A stretch of 64,000 nt of DNA from the NCBI RefSeq assembly GCF_002836475.1, contig NZ_PJBJ01000030.1, positions 1,116,001-1,180,000 on the forward strand, written 5' to 3'. Below the pieces are notes generated by a model. The model did not search any database, had not been told where the DNA came from, and saw only the letters and a program-made list of their open reading frames with translations. Shown piece after piece: positions 9,434 through 18,858 of this stretch. The translations under genes and the position numbers were made by a program. The number at the start of each line of letters is the position of its first letter. Within the stretch, counting starts at the first letter, position 1. Origin of the DNA: Flavobacterium sp. ALD4. GTDB lineage: Bacteria > Bacteroidota > Bacteroidia > Flavobacteriales > Flavobacteriaceae.

Positions 9434-10207
9434 TTAGAATAAGGTAACACCAAGTAAACCTGTCATTGTGTGGTTAATCGGACTGGCGACTGCGCCTGCG
9501 CTTGCTTTGATGCTATAAGTGTCGGTGATTTTTATAGGTTTACTAATGTTGATTCCTATTTCGTTAAAACCGGAACTCTTGGCGTCTGTAACGGCTTTGT
9601 CTGTCCATTGCCAAAAAGTTCCACCACCATCACTATTTAATGCAAAACCATAAGACACATAAGGGCTAACGGTTACATTGTTTTCTAAGCTAAAGTTATA
9701 CGATGCTTTAAAATAAGAACTATATCTTTGGGAGTGATCTGCATTTCTATCTCTACCCCCAATAATTGTAGCAAGGAAAAGATTCAAATTAGTTTTAGGA
9801 ATAGCGTATCCAATAGATAAATCGATAAAGTGTCTAGTTCCTGTTCCATAATTAAAATAATTGGCTTGTGTATGATTTAAATACCCTGCAAAACCAGCAG
9901 AAGCAGTATAATCACTATAATTAAATATATCCCATAAGGAAATTGTAAATCCTGAATTAGAATATGAAATATAAGTGTCTACATCTTTAAAGGTGCCAGA
10001 TAAACTCATACCGTTCCAAGTACCTATTTCAAGACCTTTATATTTAAAACTAGCCTGTGCTGACACTAAAGGATCAGGGCCCACGGCATATCCTCTCCAG
10101 TACCATTGGTTGTTTAAAGAAGCTGTAATATCAAATGTTCCTTTTTCTTGTGCAAAAATAAGGCTAGTAAATAGCCCCATAACCGTTATCAAAATAATTT
10201 TTTTCAT
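9434..10207 (-). CDS. Outer-membrane beta-barrel protein inside the urt operon
   Basis: 257-aa exported protein with a signal peptide (MKKIILITVMGLFTSLIFAQ, cleaved after AQ). The mature part resembles a 10-14-strand barrel: repeated aromatic-X-aromatic strands (QWYWRGYA, YISYSNSG, YFKASYNF) and a C-terminal Phe (GVTLF). It sits between urtA and urtB in the same direction, 94 bases from urtA and 92 bases from urtB, with a strong hairpin in each gap. I infer that it is the outer-membrane entry route for urea or short amides serving the transporter. It is not a TonB receptor (no plug, too short). No enzyme or named porin family can be claimed from sequence alone. Confidence 0.75.
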   Translation of the reverse strand: MKKIILITVMGLFTSLIFAQEKGTFDITASLNNQWYWRGYAVGPDPLVSAQASFKYKGLEIGTWNGMSLSGTFKDVDTYISYSNSGFTISLWDIFNYSDYTASAGFAGYLNHTQANYFNYGTGTRHFIDLSIGYAIPKTNLNLFLATIIGGRDRNADHSQRYSSYFKASYNFSLENNVTVSPYVSYGFALNSDGGGTFWQWTDKAVTDAKSSGFNEIGINISKPIKITDTYSIKASAGAVASPINHTMTGLLGVTLF

Positions 10208-10233
10208 TATAGTTTTTTTTTCAAATTAGACAT

Positions 10234-10287
10234 AAAGTAGCCGACTTAATCTTTAAAAATTAAATTTTAGTTTAAATCGGCTACTTT
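10234..10287 (-). promoter_or_regulatory. Long intercistronic hairpin between urtA and the barrel gene
   Basis: A perfect 11-bp stem (AAAGTAGCCGA / TCGGCTACTTT, 10234-10244 and 10277-10287). The AT-rich 32-nt loop can itself fold further (TAAAAAT / ATTTTAG-like pairing). It follows the urtA stop by 14 bases and may protect or limit the urtA message so that the binding protein is made in excess over the permeases, as hairpins do in other ABC operons. Confidence 0.65.
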
Positions 10288-10301
10288 GATTTTTTGTTTG
10301 T

Positions 10302-11516
10302 TTATAGAATGTTACCTGGAGCAATTACTCTTTTATCGGTCGCAATACTTGGAAACGGGTCTGCTTTTATCATTTCTGGAGATTGATACATAATGTCAAA
10401 TTGTCCTTTATCATTAGCTCTACCTACCATAAAGTTTTTGATAGTGTGGTTAGTAACTGGGTCAATTGAAACTGTTCCTTCTGGAGCATCAAAACTAACG
10501 CCGCCAATTGCTTTTTGTACAGCAGCTGGTTCAAAAGAACTTGCTTTTTTTACTGCTTCTGCCCATAAATAAACTCCAAAATAAGCGGCTTCGATCGGGT
10601 CATCAGTAACCTTATCATCACCATATTTAGCTTTATACGCTTTGATGAATTTTTCATTAGCTTTACCTTTCATACTCATAAAGTAATTCCAAGCAGTCAG
10701 TTGACCTTTCATAATATTAACTCCTATCCCTTTTAATTCCACTTCTGCAATAGAGAATGACATACAAGTTATTGCTGGCGCTACCAATCCATTAGATTTC
10801 ATTTGTTTAAAGAAGCCAATGTTGCTATCTCCGTTTATTGTGTTTAAAACGGCATCAGCACCAGAACTTTTAATTTTTTGAACAATAGAAGTAAAATCGG
10901 TATGTCCTAGTGGAGCATATTCTTCGCCTACTATTTCATATCCTTCTAATTTTAATTTGGCTTTGATAATTTTGTTAGCAGTTCTAGGAAAAACATAATC
11001 TGAACCTACTAAAAAGAATTTTTTCTTACCTTCTCTAATTAAATAATCAACAGCAGGAAGGATTTGTTGGTTAGGAGCAGCTCCAGTATAAACAACGTTT
11101 TTAGAAGCTTCCATTCCTTCGTATTGAACAGGATAGAATAACAAGTTGTTTTTAGATTCAAAAACAGGTAGAACTGCTTTTCTACTTGATGAGGTCCAGC
11201 ATCCAAAAACCGCTTTCACATTATCTTGGTCGATTAATTTAGTCGCTTTCTCTGTAAATGTGGGCCAGTCCGAAGCGCCGTCTTCAACAATAGGTGCAAT
11301 TTTTTTTCCTAAAATACCTCCAGCAGCGTTTATTTCTTCAATAGCTAGAAGGGTTGCGTTTTTACAATCAGTTTCAGAGATGGCCATTGTTCCTGTTAAG
11401 GAGTGTAGAACTCCCACTTTTACAGTATCGACTTCTTCTGTAGACTCAGTAGATGCAGTTTTCTTGCATGATGTTAACATTGCTAATGTTGTAAGTGCTA
11501 AAATAATTTTTCTCAT
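10302..11516 (-). CDS. urtA: Urea ABC transporter substrate-binding lipoprotein UrtA
   Basis: Periplasmic-side substrate-binding protein of the FmdD/UrtA family, 404 aa. The N-terminus is a lipoprotein signal with lipobox LTSC, so Cys17 would be lipidated and the protein anchored in a membrane; UrtA of other Gram-negatives is usually soluble. The mature domain begins TVKVGVLHSLTGTMAISE, and family features include FGCWTSSSRKAVLPV and LFYPVQYEG. It is the first gene of the urt operon, divergent from ureA across a 258-base control region. Urea as ligand is inferred from family and context. Confidence 0.95.
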   Translation of the reverse strand: MRKIILALTTLAMLTSCKKTASTESTEEVDTVKVGVLHSLTGTMAISETDCKNATLLAIEEINAAGGILGKKIAPIVEDGASDWPTFTEKATKLIDQDNVKAVFGCWTSSSRKAVLPVFESKNNLLFYPVQYEGMEASKNVVYTGAAPNQQILPAVDYLIREGKKKFFLVGSDYVFPRTANKIIKAKLKLEGYEIVGEEYAPLGHTDFTSIVQKIKSSGADAVLNTINGDSNIGFFKQMKSNGLVAPAITCMSFSIAEVELKGIGVNIMKGQLTAWNYFMSMKGKANEKFIKAYKAKYGDDKVTDDPIEAAYFGVYLWAEAVKKASSFEPAAVQKAIGGVSFDAPEGTVSIDPVTNHTIKNFMVGRANDKGQFDIMYQSPEMIKADPFPSIATDKRVIAPGNIL

Positions 11517-11576
11517 GAAATTTGATTTTAAGTTTGTTTTTATTTCAGCGAAATTATCTTTATTTTAACATTAGTA

Positions 11577-11590
11577 CGTATAAAAATAGG
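11577..11590 (-). promoter_or_regulatory. Candidate urtA promoter element mirroring the ureA promoter
   Basis: Reading on the minus strand, CCTATTTTTATACG is identical in 13 of 14 bases to CCTATTTTTGTACG at 11741-11754 in front of ureA. It contains TATTTTTA, a near match to TAnnTTTG, about 65 bases before the urtA start. Same-sequence elements pointing outward suggest coordinated control of both operons. Confidence 0.45.
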
Positions 11591-11742
11591 GGTAATTTGT
11601 GAGAATTATTACATTTATAATTTTACACCCATGTTTTTTGCAATGTTATTTTTGAAACGATAATTTTTTGCGAAATAAGTATTTCGGGTCTTTTTTTTCA
11701 AAATCTTAGAGTTTAGATTCTGATTTCATTTAAAAATAGTCC

Positions 11743-11765
11743 TATTTTTGTACGATAAGTACAAA
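11743..11765 (+). promoter_or_regulatory. ureA promoter overlapped by a 19-bp dyad
   Basis: TATTTTTG at 11743-11750 matches TAnnTTTG and predicts a start near 11757. Overlapping it, TTTGTAC (11747-11753) and GTACAAA (11759-11765) form a perfect 7-bp inverted repeat with a 5-base spacer. This is a plausible operator for a dimeric regulator that would block or steer polymerase. The regulator is not encoded in the window. Confidence 0.55.
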
Positions 11766-11774
11766 GTATATACC

Positions 11775-12077
11775 ATGCACATAAGCCCAAAAGAAATAGA
11801 AAAGTTGCTCCTGCATTTAGCTGGAGAAGTAGCTCACAAAAGAAAAGAGAGGGGTCTCCAATTAAATTATCCCGAGGCAATTGCTTTAATAAGCTCTGAA
11901 CTTTTAGAATCAGTAAGAGACGGAAAAACAGTAGCAGAACTCATGCACTACGGAACTACAATTCTTAATCGTGAGGACGTGATGGAAGGAGTGCCCGAGA
12001 TGATACATGATATTCAAATTGAAGCCACCTTTCCTGATGGAACTAAATTAGTAACCGTTCACAACCCAATCAAATGA
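11775..12077 (+). CDS. ureA: Urease subunit gamma
   Basis: Small structural subunit of nickel urease (urea to ammonia and carbamate), 100 aa, the normal length. Family features are [18 protein letters not shown] at the start and the NYPEAIALI / [17 protein letters not shown] segments. The frame also opens at a TTG at 11748, but that codon sits inside the promoter, so the ATG at 11775 is the start. It overlaps ureB by 4 bases (ATGA), implying coupled translation. Confidence 0.97.
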   Translation: MHISPKEIEKLLLHLAGEVAHKRKERGLQLNYPEAIALISSELLESVRDGKTVAELMHYGTTILNREDVMEGVPEMIHDIQIEATFPDGTKLVTVHNPIK

Positions 12078-12442
12078 TACCAGGAGAATACATTTTAAAA
12101 GAAGACCCCATCGAAATTAATGCCAATAAGAGAACTATTGTAGTTGAAGTGACTAATGCTGGAGATCGTCCTATTCAAATTGGTTCTCACTTTCATTTTT
12201 TTGAAGTCAATAAAAAAATGAATTTTGATCGTATGAAAGCGTTAGGGATGCGATTGAATATTGCCTCAGGTACAGCAGTACGTTTTGAACCAGGCGAAGA
12301 AAAAGAGGTAGAGTTGGTCGAAATAAGCGGAAATAAAATCTTGTATGGATTCAATAATTTAGTCAATGGAGCAATTGTAAGTTCAAATCCAGAAGAGATC
12401 CAAAAGCAGTTAGATCAATTTCTAAAATCAGTAGAAGAATGA
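12074..12442 (+). CDS. ureB: Urease subunit beta
   Basis: Second structural subunit of urease, 122 aa. It begins MIPGEYILK and has the family core [21 protein letters not shown] (residues about 28-48, diagnostic part IGSHFHF) and [15 protein letters not shown]. It forms the trimeric scaffold with UreA and UreC. It overlaps both ureA and ureC by 4 bases, so the three structural genes form one translationally coupled unit. Subunits are separate, not fused as in Helicobacter or plants. Confidence 0.97.
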   Translation: MIPGEYILKEDPIEINANKRTIVVEVTNAGDRPIQIGSHFHFFEVNKKMNFDRMKALGMRLNIASGTAVRFEPGEEKEVELVEISGNKILYGFNNLVNGAIVSSNPEEIQKQLDQFLKSVEE

Positions 12443-14160
12443 GTATAGAAATAAATAGAATAAAATACGCCAATATGTTTGGGCCAACAGTTGGTGACAA
12501 AATACGATTGGCAGACACCGAACTGTTTATCGAAATCGAAAAAGATTTTGCCGTTTATGGTGAAGAAGCGAAATTTGGTGGAGGAAAAACCATTCGAGAC
12601 GGAATGGCACAATCAGCAAGAGCAACAAGAGATGAAGGAGTGCTTGATTTTGTGATTACTAATGCTATGATTATTGACCATTGGGGGATCGTGAAAGGAG
12701 ACATCGGTGTCAAGGACGGGAAAATTGTTGCGGTAGGAAAATCGGGAAACCCAGACACCATGGATGGAATTACCGAAAATATGATTATTGGTGCATCAAC
12801 CGAAGTGCATTCGGGCGCAGGGCTTATTGTAACCGCAGGTGGGATAGACGCACACATACATTTTATTTGCCCACAACAAATAGATCATGCTTTATATAGT
12901 GGAGTGACCACCATGATTGGTGGAGGTACTGGTCCAGCTGACGGAACCAATGCTACCACCGTGACACCTGGCGCTTGGAACATTCAAAAAATGTTAGAAA
13001 GTGCAGAAGCTTTTCCAATGAACTTAGGTTTTTTTGGAAAAGGAAACTGTTCAACACTTGCGCCTCTTGAAGAGCAGGTGGAAGCTGGCGTATTGGGATT
13101 AAAAATCCATGAAGACTGGGGCGCAACTGCCGCCACCATTGATGCATCTTTAAAAATTGCGGATAAATACGATATTCAAGTAGCAATACACACTGATACG
13201 CTTAACGAAAGTGGTTTTTTAGAAGATACCATTAAAGCCATTGACGGAAGAGTAATTCATACTTTTCATACCGAAGGCGCCGGAGGTGGTCATGCGCCAG
13301 ATATTATAAAGGCTGCTATGTATCCGAATGTTTTGCCATCAAGTACAAATCCAACGCGTCCGTTTACCATAAATACGATTGACGAACACTTAGACATGCT
13401 AATGGTTTGCCATCATTTAGACAAATCAGTACCCGAAGATGTGTCTTTTGCTGATTCTAGAATTCGTCCCGAAACGATAGCTGCAGAAGATATTCTACAC
13501 GATTTGGGTGTTTTTAGTATGATGAGTAGTGACTCTCAAGCTATGGGTAGAGTGAGCGAAGTGATTATTAGAACTTGGCAAACTGCCCATAAAATGAAAA
13601 TTCAAAGAGGCTTTTTGCCTGAAGATGAAGCTCAAAAGAATGATAACTTTAGAGTGAAAAGGTATATTGCAAAATACACGATTAATCCTGCTATTTCGCA
13701 CGGAATTTCAAAACACGTAGGGTCTATAGAGCCAGGGAAATTAGCGGATTTAGTATTGTGGAAACCAGCTATGTTTGGTGTAAAGCCAGAAATCATCATC
13801 AAAGGAGGAATGATTATTGCCGGCCGCATGGGAGATCCAAATGCTTCAATTCCTACGCCTCAACCTGTAATTTATCGACCTATGTTCGGTGCTTACGGTA
13901 AGGCTTTGCACAAAACCTGTGTTACTTTTGTTTCGAAAATTTCTATCGAAAATAAAACCATAGAGAAATACGGATTAAATAAGATTATCCTTCCGGTCGA
14001 AAATTGCCGTAACATCGGAAAGAAAGATTTAATTCATAACGATAAAACACCAAATATTGAAGTCAACCCTGAGAACTATCAAGTAAAGGTAGATGGTGAG
14101 CATATTACATGTGAGCCTTTGAGAGAATTGCCAATGGCACAAAGGTATTTTTTATTTTAA
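12439..14160 (+). CDS. ureC: Urease subunit alpha (catalytic)
   Basis: Catalytic amidohydrolase-fold subunit with the dinuclear nickel centre, 573 aa (usual ~570). All key residues are visible: the Ni-binding HIH pair His139/His141 in GGIDAHIHF; the lysine to be carbamylated, Lys222, in GLKIHEDWG; His in [25 protein letters not shown]; the mobile-flap Cys324-His325 in MVCHHLD; and Asp365 in SSDSQAMGR. Nothing is missing, so the enzyme should be active if nickel is loaded. It is followed immediately by ureE (TAATG). Confidence 0.98.
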   Translation: MSIEINRIKYANMFGPTVGDKIRLADTELFIEIEKDFAVYGEEAKFGGGKTIRDGMAQSARATRDEGVLDFVITNAMIIDHWGIVKGDIGVKDGKIVAVGKSGNPDTMDGITENMIIGASTEVHSGAGLIVTAGGIDAHIHFICPQQIDHALYSGVTTMIGGGTGPADGTNATTVTPGAWNIQKMLESAEAFPMNLGFFGKGNCSTLAPLEEQVEAGVLGLKIHEDWGATAATIDASLKIADKYDIQVAIHTDTLNESGFLEDTIKAIDGRVIHTFHTEGAGGGHAPDIIKAAMYPNVLPSSTNPTRPFTINTIDEHLDMLMVCHHLDKSVPEDVSFADSRIRPETIAAEDILHDLGVFSMMSSDSQAMGRVSEVIIRTWQTAHKMKIQRGFLPEDEAQKNDNFRVKRYIAKYTINPAISHGISKHVGSIEPGKLADLVLWKPAMFGVKPEIIIKGGMIIAGRMGDPNASIPTPQPVIYRPMFGAYGKALHKTCVTFVSKISIENKTIEKYGLNKIILPVENCRNIGKKDLIHNDKTPNIEVNPENYQVKVDGEHITCEPLRELPMAQRYFLF

Positions 14161-14651
14161 TGATCATAACTACTAAAATTAAACACGAAGTGCTATGTAT
14201 TGGGTTAAAAGTAGCAATTTTAATCGATTTTGAATGGTTTGAAACAAGTAAACGCATCCAGCACAAAACGGCAAGAGACGGCAAAATTTTTCGGTTGAAG
14301 TTTTTGAACGAAAACCCTAATTTAAAACAAGATGAAATTTTACACCAAGAAGGAGATATAAATTATTTAGTTAACATTCTTCCTTGCGATTGTCTAGTCA
14401 TTATTCCGAAAAATAATTTTGAGACAGCCTCTATTTGTTATGAAATTGGGAACAAACATTTGCCTTTGTTTTACGAAGAAGAAGCACTTTTAGTCCCTTT
14501 AGAAAAACCACTTTTTCGCCAACTTACAGCTATGGGTTTTGAGGTCTATGAGCAAAAAAGAGCTTTATTAACCCCATTAAGAACCTCAGTGGCACCTCAT
14601 GGAGAAAGTGGCACTTTGTTCTCTAAGATAATGAATCTAACTCAAAAATAA
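14160..14651 (+). CDS. ureE: Urease accessory protein UreE (nickel metallochaperone)
   Basis: Delivers nickel to the UreDFG-apourease complex. The 163 residues have the N-terminal UreE domain (WFETSKRIQHKTARDG-type segment near 28, DCLVIIP near 77) and a C-terminal ferredoxin-like metal-binding domain with NKHLPLFYEEEALLVPLEKP near residue 100, whose His is the conserved dimer-interface nickel ligand. The C-terminus lacks the poly-His tail seen in Klebsiella, leaving only isolated histidines. Its ATG shares the last base of the ureC stop, and its stop shares a base with ureF. Confidence 0.93.
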   Translation: MIITTKIKHEVLCIGLKVAILIDFEWFETSKRIQHKTARDGKIFRLKFLNENPNLKQDEILHQEGDINYLVNILPCDCLVIIPKNNFETASICYEIGNKHLPLFYEEEALLVPLEKPLFRQLTAMGFEVYEQKRALLTPLRTSVAPHGESGTLFSKIMNLTQK

Positions 14652-15337
14652 TGAAAAGTTCCTTACTGCATCTATTACATCTTTCTGATCCTAATTTGCC
14701 AATTGGCGGTTTTTCTCATTCCTATGGTTTAGAGACTTATACTCAAAAGGAAATAGTAAAATCGGTAGAAAGCGTGCGGTTGTTTTTGACCGAAATTTTA
14801 ACACACAGTGTTTTGCCTAATGAAGCGTTTTTTATAAGTCTCGTTTTTGACGCTTGTGAACAAGAGGACTGGGACAAAATTATCGAACTCGATTGCTTGT
14901 GTAATGCGTCTAAATTGCCTAGAGAAATTCGAATGGCCAGTCAGAAATTAGGAACTCGGTTGATGAAAATTTTCAATCCTTTAATCAAAACCGAGTTAAC
15001 CAAACAATTAGAAGTGGCGCTAAAGACTAAAAGTATCTACGGTCATTATTGTATTTTATATGCGATTTATGCTCACGAATTAAGGATTGAAAAAAAGGAG
15101 GCTATAGAAGGGTTTTTCTATAATACTGCTATTAGTTATATTACAAATGCAGTAAAACTAATCCCTTTAAGTCAAGATTCAGGACAAATAATGTTGTTTA
15201 AACTATTGCCTTTTTTAGAAAATTTAACTCAAAAGGCTTTACAACCTAATCTTGATTTACTAGGCATGAGTGCCACTGGATTCGATATTCGGGCTATGGA
15301 GCACGAAAATTTATATTCAAGACTATACATGTCTTAA
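14651..15337 (+). CDS. ureF: Urease accessory protein UreF
   Basis: All-helical accessory protein of 228 aa that bridges UreD and the GTPase UreG during nickel insertion. The N-terminal segment [19 protein letters not shown] is the family hallmark (LPIGGFSHS at about 17-25), and the C-terminal [18 protein letters not shown] segment corresponds to the region that contacts UreG. It overlaps ureE by one base and is followed 10 bases later by ureG. Confidence 0.95.
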   Translation: MKSSLLHLLHLSDPNLPIGGFSHSYGLETYTQKEIVKSVESVRLFLTEILTHSVLPNEAFFISLVFDACEQEDWDKIIELDCLCNASKLPREIRMASQKLGTRLMKIFNPLIKTELTKQLEVALKTKSIYGHYCILYAIYAHELRIEKKEAIEGFFYNTAISYITNAVKLIPLSQDSGQIMLFKLLPFLENLTQKALQPNLDLLGMSATGFDIRAMEHENLYSRLYMS

Positions 15338-15347
15338 AAACATAAAA

Positions 15348-15983
15348 ATGGAAAGAAATTATATAAAAATAGGAGTCGCAGGGCCTGTAGGTTCGGGAAA
15401 AACAGCTTTGATTGAATGCTTAACTCGTGAATTTGCTAGCCAATATTCGATGGGCGTAATTACCAATGATATTTATACCCAAGAGGATGCTGAATTCTTA
15501 ACCAAAAACAGTTTGTTAGCAGCTGAAAGAATCATCGGTGTAGAGACTGGAGGTTGTCCTCATACTGCAATTCGTGAAGATGCAAGTATGAATTTAGAAG
15601 CCATTGATGAATTAACGGAACGTTTTCCGGATATTGAATTGATTTTCATCGAAAGTGGGGGCGATAATTTATCGGCTACCTTTAGTCCTGATTTGGCTGA
15701 TTTGACCATTTTTGTAATCGATGTTGCTGAAGGGGACAAAATCCCAAGAAAAGGAGGTCCTGGTATTACCCGCAGTGATTTGTTGATGATTAATAAAATT
15801 GATTTGGCTCCATATGTCAATGCGGATTTAGGAGTAATGGAACGTGATGCCCGAAAAATGAGAAATGGAAAACCTTTTATCTTCACCAATTTAATGAAAA
15901 GAGAAGGCTTGAATGATGTGATTGGATGGATACAAAAATACGCTCTTTTAGAAGAGGTAAATGAACCTAACTTAGTACGATGA
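15348..15983 (+). CDS. ureG: Urease accessory GTPase UreG
   Basis: SIMIBI-class GTPase that powers nickel transfer into urease, 211 aa. P-loop GPVGSGKT (12-19), metal-binding [17 protein letters not shown]-type block (CPH around residue 70) and [13 protein letters not shown] are all conserved; NKIDL is the guanine-specificity motif. The frame extends upstream to 15270 inside ureF; the ATG at 15348 starting [13 protein letters not shown] fits the family length. It overlaps ureD by 4 bases. Confidence 0.97.
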   Translation: MERNYIKIGVAGPVGSGKTALIECLTREFASQYSMGVITNDIYTQEDAEFLTKNSLLAAERIIGVETGGCPHTAIREDASMNLEAIDELTERFPDIELIFIESGGDNLSATFSPDLADLTIFVIDVAEGDKIPRKGGPGITRSDLLMINKIDLAPYVNADLGVMERDARKMRNGKPFIFTNLMKREGLNDVIGWIQKYALLEEVNEPNLVR

Positions 15984-16759
15984 TTTCAAGAGTAAGCATA
16001 GAGTCGGAAGAAAAAAATGGGGTTACCCAATTGAAATCGGCTTTTTTTAATACCCCTTTTAAAGTTGTAGTTATTCGTGAAGACAGGAGAAACCCTTTGT
16101 TGGAACTTATCTTGATGTGTTCTTCTCCGGGTGTTTTGGACGAAGACGAGTTGTATTTTGATTATACCTTGCATGAAAATAGTCAATTGGAGATTACTAC
16201 CCAATCTTTTCAACGATTGTTTACAATGGAAAAAAGTGCTTTTCAAGAAACAAAAGTAACTGTGAAAGAAAATGCTTTTTTGTTGTATTTGCCACATCCT
16301 TGTGTGCCACACAAAGGGTCCAGTTTCAAGAGTAGCAATACGATTTATTTGGCAAAAAAAGCGTCAATTGTTTGGGGTGAAATATTAACCTGTGGCAGAA
16401 AAATAAAAGATGAGATTTTTGAACTCGAGCAATTTCAAACGGTAACTAAAATCTATCAAGAAGATAAACTGGTGTTTTTTGAAAATTTATATTTAAAACC
16501 ATCCGAGTTTAATCCATTGAATTTAGGTCAATTTGAAGGTTTTACACATCAGTTGAGTTTGGTTTTTCTGAATGATTCCTGTGAAGTAAAAATATTAAAA
16601 AAGCAATTGGATTCTTTTTTGAATGATAAAAATTGTGTTTTCGGAATTTCCGAAACGCCTACCAATGGCTTAGTGGTAAAAATTTTGCATGACAAAGCCG
16701 AAAAACTGATGTTATGGATGAAAGAAATGACTAAAATGATCAAACAAAATGGATTTTAA
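15980..16759 (+). CDS. ureD: Urease accessory protein UreD (UreH)
   Basis: Scaffold protein that binds apourease and tunnels nickel to it from UreG, 259 aa. UreD is poorly conserved; support here is the family-like block [16 protein letters not shown] near 98-113 ([10 protein letters not shown] in place of the usual P.P.IPFKDA), the [10 protein letters not shown] segment near 135, length, and its place right after ureG with a 4-base overlap. The last 11 bases overlap the downstream permease gene. Confidence 0.93.
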   Translation: MISRVSIESEEKNGVTQLKSAFFNTPFKVVVIREDRRNPLLELILMCSSPGVLDEDELYFDYTLHENSQLEITTQSFQRLFTMEKSAFQETKVTVKENAFLLYLPHPCVPHKGSSFKSSNTIYLAKKASIVWGEILTCGRKIKDEIFELEQFQTVTKIYQEDKLVFFENLYLKPSEFNPLNLGQFEGFTHQLSLVFLNDSCEVKILKKQLDSFLNDKNCVFGISETPTNGLVVKILHDKAEKLMLWMKEMTKMIKQNGF

Positions 16760-17444
16760 TTTAATCTGCCTAATGGCGCTTTCGATTAGTGCATTACATA
16801 CTTTTAGCGGGCCGGACCATTATTTGCCATTTATCGTTTTATCCCGTTCCAAAAAATGGAGTTTAAAAAAAACAGTATTTTGGACTTCCTTATGCGGACT
16901 GGCTCATGTGCTTAGTTCTGTTGTTTTAGGTGTTTTAGGTTTTTTTTTAGGCTGGACTTTATCCAAAACTTTTGATTTCGAATCTATTCGAGGTGGATTT
17001 GCTTCTTGGATGTTATTTGGTTTTGGGTGCGGATATGTGCTGTATGCGATTTATAATTTGAATAAAAATAAAGTTCACAAACATTTTGACACTTCAGGAG
17101 ATGGTGAAATTTTTGTTTTTGAACATCAACACGGACAAAGTGTAGCTCCTAATCAACGTTATAAAATAACTCCTTGGGTCATGTTTTTTATTTTTGCATC
17201 GGGACCAAGCGAGCCTATGATACCGTTAATTATTTATCCAGCAATTGATTATTCTTTGACAGAAGTTGGGGTTTTAATTATAGTCTACACTTTGGCTACT
17301 GTTTTAACTATGGTTGCTTTGGTTTTAGTAGGGTTTTATGGAGCTAATTCAATAAATTATAAGGGTTTTGAAAAGTATATTGAGATTATAAGTGGGTCAA
17401 TAATTTTAACTTGTGGTGTTGGAATGTTATGGTTTGGATGGTGA
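16749..17444 (+). CDS. UreH-type nickel permease (NicO/TauE-like)
   Basis: Integral membrane protein of 231 aa with about six hydrophobic segments. In the first helix HTFSGPDHYLPF (residues about 17-28) matches the His/Asp-His signature of UreH and related Ni/Co permeases, and a second set of His residues (EHQHGQS near 126) lies in the loop between helices. It is the last gene of the urease operon, overlapping ureD by 11 bases, so nickel supply for urease is the natural role. Note the naming clash: UreH is also used for UreD. Transport of cobalt or another divalent metal cannot be excluded. Confidence 0.85.
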   Translation: MDFNLICLMALSISALHTFSGPDHYLPFIVLSRSKKWSLKKTVFWTSLCGLAHVLSSVVLGVLGFFLGWTLSKTFDFESIRGGFASWMLFGFGCGYVLYAIYNLNKNKVHKHFDTSGDGEIFVFEHQHGQSVAPNQRYKITPWVMFFIFASGPSEPMIPLIIYPAIDYSLTEVGVLIIVYTLATVLTMVALVLVGFYGANSINYKGFEKYIEIISGSIILTCGVGMLWFGW

Positions 17445-17484
17445 TAAACGGTTTTTATGGGGTTTTAAAGTCTTGACAGTAAAT

Positions 17485-17925
17485 CTATTTTTTTAAATAT
17501 AAATAATTATTACAACAATCTACAATCGCCTTTCCCTTCAATAATACATCAGCGCCAATGATTCCATGAACGGGTTTAGACTTGTGCTGAATTAAAGCTT
17601 CGTTTACGTGAGATAAGTCAAAAATCACTAAATCAAATTCTAAATTTTTCCAAAAGCCAAGTTGCAGTTTATTATTTGATGCAGTTTGCGTAAGCATTCC
17701 GGTAGCTCCTGCCCCCGAAGCTTTTGTTTTGGAGGCTTTCGCTGTAAGTTGGAATAACTCAATGCTTTCAAAACCCACACAACTGTTTGAGGCTCCGGTA
17801 TCAAGGATAAAATTGCCAGACACCCCATTGATTTTTGCTTTTATCAAAAGGTGTTGTGTTTTGGTGATTTTAAATTTAATTTTTTTATATTTTTCTTTTT
17901 TAAGAATGTCTTGTAGGCTTTTCAT
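17485..17925 (-). CDS. Retropepsin-like aspartic protease-fold protein
   Basis: 146-aa protein with the clan AA signature FILDTGASNSCVG (catalytic Asp42), followed by the second hydrophobic-hydrophobic-Gly element HGIIGADVLLKGKAIVD near residue 120. This one-domain layout would need to dimerise to be an active aspartic protease. No signal peptide, so probably cytosolic. It is convergent with the urease operon and divergent from tatD; no operon partner. Substrate unknown. Confidence 0.8.
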   Translation of the reverse strand: MKSLQDILKKEKYKKIKFKITKTQHLLIKAKINGVSGNFILDTGASNSCVGFESIELFQLTAKASKTKASGAGATGMLTQTASNNKLQLGFWKNLEFDLVIFDLSHVNEALIQHKSKPVHGIIGADVLLKGKAIVDCCNNYLYLKK

Positions 17926-18021
17926 GAAGTAGTAATGATGATCAAAAGTAATCTAAAAAAACCGAGAAACTCAAAAACTAACAATTCAAAATGGTAACTT
18001 TACCACATTCAAATATATAAA

Positions 18022-18789
18022 ATGACAATTACTGACACGCATACCCATTTATATTCAGAAGAATTTGATCAGGATCGTAGCGAAATGATTCAAAGGGCCA
18101 TTGGTGCTGGGGTTTCTCGTTTTTTTATTCCTGCAATCGATTCTTCGTATACTGCCGCCATGTATGATTTAGAAAAGAACTATCCCGAGCAGGTTTTCTT
18201 GATGATGGGATTGCATCCAACCTATGTAAAGGAGAATTATTTAGAGGAATTGCAACACGTCGAAGAAGAATTGGCGAAAAGAAAATTCTATGCCATTGGA
18301 GAAATTGGAATTGATTTATTCTGGGATAAAACTCATTTGCCAGAACAACAAATTGCTTTCAGGAAACAAATTCAATTGGCAAAGCAATATAAACTGCCTA
18401 TTGTGATTCATTGTAGGGAGGCTTTTGATGAAGTATTCGAAATATTGGAAGAGGAGAAATCACCTGAACTGTTTGGGGTTTTTCACTGTTTTACCGGGAC
18501 TTATGAGCAGGCATTACAAGCGATATCTTATAATATGAAATTGGGAATTGGTGGAGTCGTTACTTTTAAAAACGGAAAAATTGACCAGTTTTTGAATCAA
18601 ATTGATTTAAAACACATTGTTTTAGAAACAGACTCCCCATATCTTGCTCCGATTCCTTTTCGAGGGAAAAGAAATGAAAGTAGTTATTTATTAAACGTAA
18701 TTGATAAATTGGCTGTCATTTATGATCTTTCAGCAAAAGAAATTGCGACTATAACGACCGAAAATTCTAAAGTGATTTTCGGGATTTAA
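18022..18789 (+). CDS. tatD: TatD-family metal-dependent hydrolase/DNase
   Basis: TIM-barrel amidohydrolase-type enzyme of 255 aa. The metal ligands are visible: THTHLY (His7, His9), GEIGID with the bridging Glu near 93, IVIHCRE, FHCFTG and ETDSPYLAP near the end with the final Asp. TatD proteins are described as 3'-5' exonucleases and quality-control factors; exact substrate here is unknown. It is followed 69 bases later by an acyltransferase on the same strand, probably one operon with asparaginase. Confidence 0.92.
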   Translation: MTITDTHTHLYSEEFDQDRSEMIQRAIGAGVSRFFIPAIDSSYTAAMYDLEKNYPEQVFLMMGLHPTYVKENYLEELQHVEEELAKRKFYAIGEIGIDLFWDKTHLPEQQIAFRKQIQLAKQYKLPIVIHCREAFDEVFEILEEEKSPELFGVFHCFTGTYEQALQAISYNMKLGIGGVVTFKNGKIDQFLNQIDLKHIVLETDSPYLAPIPFRGKRNESSYLLNVIDKLAVIYDLSAKEIATITTENSKVIFGI

Positions 18790-18858
18790 AATAGAATTTA
18801 TTGAAAATTAATATTTTTTTTGTTCATTTGCCCACCTGAAATAACCAAAACGACCAAA

